From contig CM019236.1 in assembly GCA_009741485.1 (NCBI GenBank), forward strand, positions 46,863,564 through 46,927,563: DNA of 64,000 nucleotides. The letters are read 5' to 3'. This document shows, piece after piece, positions 10,887 through 22,200 of this stretch; position 1 is the first letter of the stretch; every line of letters starts with the position of its first letter. Under the pieces are notes generated by a model that saw only the letters and a program-made list of their open reading frames with translations, did not search any database and was not told the DNA's origin. This DNA comes from Malurus cyaneus samueli (lineage: Eukaryota > Chordata > Aves > Passeriformes > Maluridae). A program made the position numbers and the translations under genes.

Positions 10887-12802
10887 GTGAGTCAGTGTAA
10901 GGGTAGCTTGCGGCTAAATGTATCTTTCAGGCAGCTCCCCGGCAGCGACTGGACGGAAGAAAACCTGAGGCAGACGCTGATTGTCTGTTGCTGTTGGATT
11001 TGATCGAGGCTGTCGTTACCTGCTCGGTGGTGCTTGCAGCAGTAGCTCTGTGCCAGGAGACGGTGACTTCCAGGAGCTTCTCTCTGCTTCCCTTAAGGAG
11101 GTGAGGTCTTACTAGAGGTTTTGCCATGCAGACCTGACGTGATTCCTTATAACTTAGTTCTTGAACCTAATGATTACTAAATAACCTAAATTAAATTTCC
11201 TGCAATACTTACTTGGTCGTGTTCATGGTATGAACCAATGAACCATCATGGTGGCAAGAGGTAGAAGTAGAATGGAGTCTTCAGACTGTGCAAAAGATAC
11301 TTATAGTAGTACTGACATAAAAGCCCCAGTGTATGTTTGGGAAAGTTGAGAATGTTTCTTCCTCCTGACGGTATTTCCTTTGTGCGAGGGAAAATTAGCT
11401 TGGCAATGAAGTTTTTTGGGTGTTTCAGAAGTTTAGTTGAGGCAACACCTACTCAAAGGGATGCTTGTCGTTGACATTTGTGAATGTATTCAGCACCTGG
11501 ATCCACAGTGTCGTGGGAGTGAACGAGAAGAATTTAAGCGGCTTTGCATAAAGTGAACATTATCGATAGTTGTCTGTAAAGCTAATGTGGAAACAGGAGG
11601 GGGCAGCAATGTACACGATGGAGCTTAGCCAGCGCTAGGGTAGATGAACATTCTTTCTGTCATAAGGATAAGTTGTTCCTAAGAGCAGAGGAACAAGATG
11701 AGCTTGGGCAACATCTCGTTATGTTCCATTGTATTATTTCCACTGACATGTTATCATACAGCTGGATATTGTGTTCAATAGTTTTGTATTTGCAGTTGGA
11801 TTCCCGCTAACTTAACAGTGCAGTGATTTACTTGCTTACATAGTTTCTTCAGCTATGTTAGTGTCTGAAACTGAAGTTTCAAAAATGCGAGAAGTTGTTA
11901 ATGGATACTTTCTGGAGTGTTGTTAGCTTTCTTTATACAGGAGCTGTGGTATCTGCAACTTTGAGCAAAATACCACACCTGTCATATGGTTAAGCACTTG
12001 AAAAAGTGTTCAGAAACATACCAAAATTGCCATCCTTGTGCATCATGAAATTTTATCTGAATGTGGACCTGTGTAGCTGGCTACAACTTTTAAATCTCTG
12101 AGAGAAGTTGAACTCAAGATTTACACAGATCTCTTTCTGCCTGATTTTAATTTTTTCGTTTGTGCTTCTGGGGGCCAGGTGTTTAGTTTGGTCCCTGAAG
12201 AAATCAAATCTCTTTTGCAAGCACCACAGAATTACTTTGTCTGGTGCATAATCCATCATATGAATCCACCCTACTGGATAAAAGACTAACACGTAGCATG
12301 CAGGCTTTTTAACAACAATAGTCAGCTGACACAAGTTATTCACAAGGGTGCTGCATAAGGCTGGATTTTTCTCCAGATGATGTGGTTTAAAGTATTAGGT
12401 GAACATTCAGTGCAAATACCAGGACACATTTGCAATCCCTCGACCTGACTATGTGCCTACCCCCAGAGCTTGTTATCTTGCCATGTTTTCTGCACCTTTT
12501 CCATAATATTATGTACAGAATGCTTGGTTATTGCTATAGATTTAGTATGCCAACAGGCTGTACTTATTTTTCACACAAGAGATCATGGTACTGTTTCTTG
12601 GCTGCTAGTCCAGGCTAATTTAGGAATGAAAAAGGGAGAAAACAGGTATATAGAGGTCATCTGAGCAGAGGAGGGCAGGGGGCAATGACCAGAAGTAGAG
12701 TTGGAGATCTTGGTTGGCTAGGTTTGAAGTTTGAAGGCTAGGTAGTGTTTTTTGTTATATGCCAGACCTGATCTTGTTCCTTTTTTTTTTCATTGGCTGC
12801 AG

Positions 12803-12882
12803 GTTCTGTAACGGCGATGATATAATTGGGATCGGCTTATTTACCTAGAGAGTTTCCTGTTTCAATCCATTTCCTTAAAGAG
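12803..12882 (+). promoter_or_regulatory. TBC1D2: TBC1D2 5' UTR within first coding exon, with a two-codon uORF
   Basis: The exon begins after a T-rich tract and a GGCTGCAG acceptor at 12,802. An upstream ATG at 12,817 opens a two-codon frame (ATG ATA TAA, 12,817-12,825). It is in the same frame as the main CDS and stops directly before the open stretch. No other in-frame ATG comes before 12,883, so 12,883 is the chosen start. Confidence 0.65.
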
Positions 12883-13290
12883 ATGAAGAAAGGACCAGAA
12901 AGTGAATCATGTACCCTTGCTGCTTCAGGCAATTTAGTGGAGTCAAATCCAGACACTAATAGTAGCAATGGAGCCTCAGCAAGAGAGAAAGACATGCTTC
13001 CCTCTCCTGGGGAACTGGAAAATGTACCACCAAAACCCAACACAGAAATATCCAGAAAAAAACTCTGTGGCTATTTAAATAAGCTGGGCATCAAAGGGCC
13101 AATCAAGACCTGGAAGTCTCGCTGGTTCTTTTATGATGAAAACAAATGTCGCTTATTATACTACAGAACTGCCCAAGACATTAATCCTTTGGGGTCTATT
13201 GATCTCTCCAGTGCCAGCTTTGACTGCAAAATGGAAAATGGGGAAGGAGTTTTTGAGATCAGAACACCAAGCCGGGCTTTTATTTTGAAG
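12883..13290 (+). CDS. TBC1D2: TBC1D2 coding exon 1 (residues 1-136, most of the PH domain)
   Basis: A serine- and asparagine-rich leader precedes the PH domain, which starts near ISRKKLCGYLNKLG. The motifs WKSRWFFYDE, LLYYRTAQD and GVFEIRTPSR follow the TBC1D2 pattern. The donor GTAATG falls at a codon boundary. Confidence 0.93.
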
Positions 13291-16200
13291 GTAATGAAAC
13301 ATGTCCAATCAGAACAGACACATCTCTACTAAGGTATCTCTTAGCTTGAGTTTCACTTAAGTCTTCCCAGCTTGGATTGCTACCACTTAGACCTAAATTA
13401 CTTGCATTGTTTTGGCAAGCATGGGACTCCTTTCCTGTGAGATGGCTGCTGTGTAACAGAGTAGGATTAAAAGCTGTACTGTGTGCCAAATTAGAGTCCA
13501 CATGTAATTTACTTAACAGAAATGGAATTCATTTGTCTAAAATGGTTGCTCCAGGAGGATTCTTTTTTAGACTTCTATTTCTGTGTAAGTCATTGTTAAA
13601 AAGCTCTGGGCATAATTCCTGTCTCAAATAATTGTGACGTTTCTGTTTAGTCTTGAATCAAAATAAACCAAAACACATTTAAAATGAGGTCACTTGTCCA
13701 CTGAGATTCTGCCACTTAAGGCCATACTAAATATTTACTCTGTCCTCCCAAATCAGTGTTAGGAGCAGAGGATACAGATACAGCATAGTCTTGATACAGC
13801 TGACTTTTTTCTGCTCACTTGTGCAGCTGAGTGGTGGTCATCTCCTCAGGATATGTCTTGATGAGATTTTCCCCCTCCCTTTCCTGTTTTGTGTTATGTT
13901 AGGCAATCAGCAAACAGGCAATGATGTACTGGCTGCAGCAATTGCAAATGAGACGTTGGGAATTTTGCAACACTCAGAGCAGATTTCCTGTGGGCAGCTC
14001 CCAGCTTGTGAATGAACCTCTGGCTGGAAGAACAAGTAGGTGTTGCATATGTCAGCCTTTCTTTTGCTTTCAGCCCCCTGGTGATAAATGGTGTCCCTCA
14101 TCTGGAAGTGGGTAGAAGTTTTGGCCAGGTTTTTAAATGCAGGTGCCAACTATTAGTGCTTGGCCAGTGTATGAAACTTCTGCCCTATGTGTGAAAGTGA
14201 ATAAGCTGCCTCCTAATCTACAGCATATGTTTGGAGATGTTCAGGTATCTTTTGATCATGAATTTCATCTTGATTTTCCTCACACATGTCAAGAGTGCAT
14301 ATTTGATACATCCCTTACCTCTTGCAAGGCCTATGAAATTTAGAGCAAGCAAGGTTTTTTTCAGCAGTGGGATGATTGATGTCCATTTCTGAATGTGGTA
14401 GTAGACAGGTCAGTGGATCAGGGAAGGATACAACCAGGATATCCACCTGTTTAGTTATGACTAGATGCACATTTTTTTGAAACAAATAATATCCTCCCTA
14501 GTAAGTGTCTGCTCTAAAATCTTCTGGGTGGCATCTTGCTACAGGGGGAGAAATTCAGTGACAAGCTGTGCTTGTGGAGTGTTATCAACACATTAAAACT
14601 ATCGTATGTAGTTTGGGATGTGAGAAGAGAACAGGAGAATTTTTCTTCTTAGTTTCTGTAGGCACTTAAAGTTTGATTATTTGACGTTAGTCATTCTCAT
14701 CTATATTGTTGAAATCACTTGATTGTCCTTGAATAGATAATTATGTTTGTGCATGGAAACTTCTGTAATTTGACCTAAAACTCAGGAGGCCTGCTCTGCT
14801 GTCCTTGTTCCACCTGACCACTTGAACACTGAATGTATACCTGTAGTAAACTTGTGGCTGTCAGGTTACATGAAGTACCCGAAGTCCAATGGAATTCTGT
14901 TTTGCTCATTTGCTTTTGTTTCGTGTTTTGTTTTTACATAGATGTAGTTGACAATGAAGACTTTCTACCTTTGGTGAAAACACCAACAGAAGCAGTGGGT
15001 TTAAAAGCAGCATCTTTGCCTGCACCCCAAACATCTACTGCTTTGCAGAACATCTCCCTTAAGCACCCTTGGACAGAGATACAGTAAGTGCATGAAGAGA
15101 ACTGCAGTGTAACTGACGTGCTGGCCTGCCACTGTTTGCCTTCCTTGCCTGACATGTATTATGTGAAATGAGACTCTTGCCTGGGTGGAAGAACTGTGAA
15201 GCACCTTTTTGGAGGCTAGTCCAGGCCAAAGTAAACTTCCTGCCAGTGGGTCTTTTGCATCCCCCTTTTCTGATGCATTTCACATCATCTATCTCTCTTA
15301 CCAAAGATCCTGGTAGCAGACCTAGGACTTGGTTAAACTCTCTCCAGTGTAGGCAATGCTTTGTAGGACTAGTGTGATGCATCTGCGCAGCAGTCTGGTC
15401 AGGTTCAGCCATACTCAGTAGGTAGTGATAGAATCCCATTAGCACTTTCCAGTGGTTTCAGAGTACCTTGAGCATAGTGCATTCTCTACAGCAGGAGCTC
15501 CGAGGAAAGGGCTCTTGAGCCTGTAGTGTGGCCTGACTGCACAGCTTGCTACTGCTTGCTGAGTTTCAAGGATGTTAAAATTTCCACTGCTGCCTCCTTC
15601 TATCTGCTGTTGCAATAGGTAGCCCCATCAGTCAAAAGTTACAAGCCTTGATACGCCATCAGTATCTCAGGTGTTTCCTATTCACTTATTTATTGATAAT
15701 CAAAAATATGTAAGTGGCTATAGGTGTGGTAGGTAGGCAGACACCTGTTAGTGTGGAAATTGCCTGTGGTTTTTTTACCACCACTGCTGCAGCTACAATC
15801 TGATCCTTATAAGAAGAGAGATCCGCCATGAGACCAGAGAGTATCAAAATCATCTGTACTATTTTGCAGGCTATGCATTCTGTCCTACTCACTTTAATTA
15901 AAAATAACACAAACATAGCTTTGGCCCCTACTCCCATGCCTTGCTTTTGTGAGCTCGAGTAACAATTGTCTCTTTTCAGCTTCAAGCTCTATTGCACCCC
16001 TTGTTCAGTAAACATTTCTCCAGACTCTGTCACTGTCAGGCTGGGTCTTCTTGAGTGTAGCACATCTGGATCCCTGAGCTGCAGCAGTCTCAGGGAAAAA
16101 CAGTGCAGCATGAGGTAGAGAAGAGTAGGAAAATTATATAGGATGAGTGCTAACTGCTAACTACTGGGATTGAAGATCTGATTTTACACACTGGTGTGTT

Positions 16201-19200
16201 CTCCAAGGTCAGCAATGTCTACTCTTCTGCCCTGGAGCCTTACAGTGGCAAGACAGAAGGTGATTACTACCTAAATGGCAGCTTCATTTACAGTTGGGAA
16301 AGCAGCAGACACTGAATCTTTTATATACCTCAAAACAAGGAGCTTTTTTGTTTTAGGTGATGGACAACACAGCAGGAGAAGGGAAAAAGATCTGTATGCA
16401 TGCTTTCTGGTATAGGTTTTACAGAAAATACTTGTACATTTGTAGTTCCTTGTGATTCTGTAAATTAATCTCTTAGTGCTTCTGGTAATTTCTGATAGCA
16501 GCAGCTGTAACAAACTCTGGGTCTGATTGCAGTTTTGTTTCTGAATCTCTTTACAACATTTTAATTTATTGACTGTAGTGGAAAGGTTGTTTATTAAATG
16601 TTTCAGAGCACAGGACATGTGGCTGCTTCAAATGTGAATATTGTCCAAGTTTTGGCTGTGTTGTAGGTAACAGCTTCTCTTGTCAGCTTTTCTTGGCACC
16701 TGGGGAATTCTGCAGTGAGCTAAGGATAGGGTTGGAGGGGAGGAAGGGAAAGAGGGAGAGAGGGAAGGAGGAGGAGAGGGAAGGTGAGAAAGGAGGGAGG
16801 GATGTGGCTAGTCTGCTGTTACCTTTGATCCCCCTGTTTGGTCTGATGTGTTTATGTGTAGGGCTCAAGCACATGGGGAAAGATCGTCTGATTTTACGTT
16901 GCTGCACTGGTATTGATTTTGTGGTATCTTCCTGATTTACACCAGTTACAACCTTGCTTTCTTCAAATCCACCAATGCTATGAAGAGTTCATTTTCTCAG
17001 CACATGAAGGAAATAGGTTCTGAGAGGAGGGGTGGGAAGTAAGGGGAGGTAAGGCAGTGAGTAGTTTGGATATGCACTGGCTGGCTGCAGTGATGATGAC
17101 TTCTGTTCACTAGGCTGTCTTGATCTCTTGTTTCAGAAACACTGTCTACAAGCAGCTCTGGAGGAACAGTGGGAATGTTTTTAGCTTCAATGAATTCCAA
17201 GATCATCCTGAGAACCTGAATGAGGAGCAAGAGGCACAAGTGGAGACAGGGTGTGCAGGTGATTGTTACTGAGCTCTATGTACCTCTGGAACCTTGTGCA
17301 GAGGCAAAGAAATGCCAAATCATGGTGCCAGACTTACTTCGTTGAGGTAAAATTGTAATTGCTGCTAGTGACAGGCTAAGTGTTTCAGCGCCACTTCATG
17401 CATACCTTTCCACGGTGGTAACTTACATTTGCTGTGAGCAGGATAGATGTGCGGGGTGCAAGATGGTTAAGAGATGCCATGAACCATCATAATTTTGGCT
17501 ATTCTGGGCATATCGCGTCTGATCCCTATTGTTTTGATTTAATGCTGTGGGCCCCAGCAGGTCAACTTTCCTTGTCCTGTATGTCAGCTTTCTCTGCGGA
17601 ACTGTTGTGAGCCCCCAATAGCAAGACTTGGGAGTCTGCAGTAGCAAAGCAATTCTGTGCTAATTAAATCTATCTCCCCTTAGTTAAGGAGGGGACCCTG
17701 GATGATGGGAGGACAGAGCCCAGGCTGAATTGGATTAGGAAAGCCAGGTGGATTAACAATGGCTTCCCAGGCTCACCTGAAGAATTGTGCAGGGAGAAGA
17801 ACTCAGTGGATAAAGTGAGTGTCCTACAGCAACAGATTCTGACTCTCACAGAGGAAGTCAAGTCACAGAAGGTGAGTGTGGTGAAGGTACTGCATTTTGT
17901 GGTGAAGGCTCATAACAGGGACACCCTTGCACTTTGGTGTGTAGAAGCACTGACAGGTGCTCAGCAGGCACTAACTGGAGACCCCTTGAAGTTCCTAATG
18001 GTACCACCTTGAATGTGCCTGAGTATGCCCAGCAAAGAGGAAGACCTTCAGCCGTTGGTAGGAAGTGCAGCTAGCTGTAAGAGGGAAATAAAACAAATCC
18101 AAGTGTGTGTGCTGTTGTCTTGCTTGTGCATCTCTATTGCACATAAAATAAAGTCCTGAACAGGTGCCATGACACTGGCAAGACTGCAAGGTGGAGTCAT
18201 GCTGTTAACAGCAGGTCATTCTTTTTGAGCAGTGACACACCATTAAAGTGTGATTTGACTGTAGAAGTCAGGGCATCGGTCACTGTAAGGACAGTCTCTC
18301 ATGAATGACACTGTTCTTCAAAGCATGGAGCAATGCCAGGTTCTCTGCTAATGATGCTGGTAACTCTTCCAGCAGCAGAGGCAGGAGAGCCAGGTCCCAT
18401 GTTGGCCAGTCGGTTGCATCCTTGATTTTCTTAAGTGTCTGAGATGGCAAAGCCTGAATCAGCAATGTGTTGCTGGAGCAGGATTCCATGCCTTCATGCA
18501 GGATAGAGTGAGTAAGGACTCTAGCAGAGGGAAGATTAAAATGGATATCACAGTTTTCTTCTGGTAGCACAGGTAGTTGCAGGCTGAATTATTTCTCTCC
18601 CTCCCATTTTACCACACTGCTGATCAGATCTCCAGGTTCTCTGCTGGGCCTCCCAGGAATGATTGTGGGAAAGCCAGAATTTCAGATAGCGTGGGCAGCT
18701 GTTTTTCTACTAGCAATCCACATCAAGTCATCTGCCACCTGCTGCAGATAGCTTTCAGGCCCAGCTCTGACAGCAGAATGTGTCAGTGTGATGTCACTAT
18801 GGTTTCACGATTTCTGCATTGTTTTCTTTCCAAAAGGAGTCAACTTCAATATGTTTAATTGTTGGGTCTATCGCTGTCCCTCCTGTCATTGCCCTGGACA
18901 GCATAGTGATGTGATGGCTTTGCTTTCCCTTTCCAGGAACTGGTTAAACTTCTCCACAAAGCTCTGGAGGCAGCCCAGCAGGAGAAGCGAGTATCTAGCA
19001 AGTATCTCACTGCAACAGAAGATAAAGACAGGCTGGAGCTGGTGCGCCACAAAGTGAGACAAATTGCAGATCTGACAAGTCGCCTGGAAGCTCTTGAACA
19101 GGAAAAGAAGGAGCTGGAGCAGATACTGACTTTAAGAGACAGCCACATCCAGGAGCTCAAGGAACATGTGCAGCTTCTGATGGAGAAGAACCATGCCAAA

Positions 19201-22200
19201 CAGGAAGTCATCATGGCCTTGACAGAGCAGATGGCTCGAGAGCTCTCTGACCCGCTGCAAGAAGCCAACACTATCACTGTAGAGACATTGTATAAGCAGC
19301 AGGAGGAGATTGAGCATCTGAAGGTGTGTAAGATGGCACAGGTTTTATGGGGGCTTCCATTTTTATGCCTTCAGGTTCAGTGGGAGGGTGTTTTATGCGT
19401 TAAGCACAGAATATACGTTGCTGTTTGCTCCATCTGTCTCAAACGAGAGGCAGGCTGAAAGGCGCTCACCTGATGCTGAAAAGCGGCTGGGTCAGTTTCA
19501 TCTTCAGCTCAGAGCCTGTTTTGTTTGACTTCCCATCATCATTAAGTGCCTGCCACTTTCTTTTCTTTTGTTTTACAGCTGCAGTCTGACTTGCTCCCTT
19601 CCCTAATTTCCTTGCTCTATGTTTCTGTCTTGCAGTTTCCCAATACAGCCTGGTTCTTTCTGATGCAGCCTGTTTTTTGTCTCTATATGCCCAGCTGTAA
19701 TGATGGTTTAGTGTGAGGTGGGAAATTGCTGAAAGAGCCACTTGTTGTAGAGAGTTTTTGCTGCCAGCCGTGGAGCTGAGATTTGTTCAATTAAAAAAAC
19801 GAAACCAAACCACCAAAATTAAACCAATCAAGAAACAAAATCCAAACAAATCACAGATGTTCTAAATCTTATTTGAGTGCTTCTCTGGCTTTATATGGCC
19901 TGGATCTCTCTGTGTTTTTTAAGTATATATATATACATTTAGCATTTTCAAGTGTCTTATTGATGCATGACAATATTGAGCCTTGATTTTATTCACAGAC
20001 AATATTTGTACTGGGGAATTCCATCTCCTCCCCAGAACACAGAACTTCGGAGATATTTTATTGTCCTTAACATAATCTGATGTCCCTGAAATGGATGGGA
20101 TTTCAAGACCATCAAGAACTCTCGTTATCTGACTGTTTTGCTTTATCGCAGGATGATATTGATGCATATAAAACCCAGAACCAGTTTCTTAATTCAGAGA
20201 TCCATCAGGTGACTCGACTTTGGACAAGGGTTGCTGAGAATGAAAAATCCCTTTTGATGAAGGTAAGACCAAATGACCTTTTTTCCTTGGTATGATCTGC
20301 GGCTTATTTTCAAAGCTAGCACTGAAATAGGTTTTGATCTACATCGAATAAGCTTTCTTTTTTTTTTTTTTTTTTTTTTTTAGTGTGACCTCTTTACTGC
20401 TTTATGTTGTTCCCAACATTTCAAGTCTTCAACAGAAGTAAAAAATCAGTCATAAAGGTGCTGAGGCTTAACCCAGATTTCTGCATTTCAGCTATGCAAA
20501 TAAAAAAGCAATATTATGTAGGCAATCAGAAAAGTTTCCTGGGAGCTGACAGAGTTCTGGCTCCATCTAGTCGTGCTTTCTCTGCTCGACATGGCACTGC
20601 CAGGTGGCAGCACACTTCAGGTCCTGCAGTTAGATCAGAGTTCTTATGTCTTCTTAGTTTTGCTTTTATTTCTAGCTGTGTCAGTATGCATAACCTGGTT
20701 ACTCTCAGACTTATCTGGTCCTTATTTCTGCTTCTGAACCACTTCCAAGGCTGGTGGTGTGTGCTGGCATTTGTTCTGTGAGTTTTGCCTAGGTTTTACT
20801 TCCCTGGGTTTTAAGGTATTGTTGTGAATGAGTGTCTTAAGCTGCTTAAAGAATCACTGGCAAGGGTTACCTGAAGCAGGTTTAATATTGAAGTGAAAGC
20901 ATGGCAAAGTTCATTGGCAAGATTTACTCTGCTACTTACTAGATGGTTAAAGCACATAGAGGTAAAATAGTACTAAAACCTATAATTAATCAATCCATTT
21001 AAAGCTAAGATCAATTAAAAATTGGCATGGAAGCTGGGGATGGAAAATGGTAAGGATGGGGATGTTTTCGCATAAAGGGATAAGGCACACCCTCCCTGTG
21101 AGCCACAAGGTCTCGCGCACTCCTGTGCAAAACTTAGCTCTGGACTTGAACAACAGTTTGGGCCTAAAGATTTTAAAAGCGCTTAAACTTAGCAGCACTT
21201 AAACAATTGGCTGAATTGAATCAATTTACAAAAGATTCTAAATAATTTACTGCAAGCACAACAGTAATTCACTTATAGGTCTAACTTACTTACTAACCTA
21301 AATTATTTAAGCATCTAAGATTCCAGGTACGCATTTTCTGTAGCATATTCACACAGACCTAGGGTGTGTGCAAGGCACCTGTGAAAATTCTCCCTTGAGC
21401 TCCGTGAAGTGCTCATGTTGGATATCTTTGCATCTTCTCAAAGGGCAGGCAAAGGGTTGAGCTCAGAGGAGTGAGGCATCAGCCCCGCCTTTGTCATCAT
21501 TGTTCGGAAGTGGTCCTTCAAATACAGCAAATCTGAGAGTTCTCTGCCTCTGAGAGGCCCCACTCAGAGGGAGGTTGCTGGTCACAGCCCACTGTGGTCC
21601 AGGAGAGCTCAAAGTGTCTTACTTAGGACCACTGTTTGTAGGTACACAAGACAATTGCCTTTAGTCATAATAATTTTCCATCCTGACTGCAACTGGTAAC
21701 TTTCTTAAAAATTTGATAACAAAAGTGTTGTTCCATTTGGGTTGCTCCACTTGGGTTTGCAAGAAAAGTAAGTTTCCAGTGTTCGTTAAAACCAGGAGCT
21801 TGTTAGCACCAGTTCCTGGGAGCACACTGTTTCTGATAAGCTTAAGAGGAACTTAGCCCAGATGCTATTCAACAAGACTGAGGCTAATGAGCATTTCTGA
21901 GGTCATAGTATGGGGGATTCTGCACCACAGGTATGGATTTACAGTCATGGATTCTGAGCAAATCACTGCTTCTGGAATGTTATTGCCATTCTTACATCTG
22001 TTAGCTTTCAAGATCTTTGAAACCCTGCCTTCCTTGTAACTTACTGCCCTCTCATCCTGAAACTGCTATAACCTCCAAAAAATAAGTAATAAGATGAGTC
22101 TAGCATGCTCAATGTCAGGCAAAGTGCTGATTAAAGTGGTAGATGAGAGGAACAATGCTCCTTTCTGTCCCCTTTATATGCAACCTAAATCTCTCTGTGG

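Noticed and set aside
12826..12882. N-terminal extension of TBC1D2 by 19 codons from a TTG at 12,826
   Set aside because: It would need a non-ATG start directly after the uORF stop. The ATG at 12,883 gives a protein of the expected family length.
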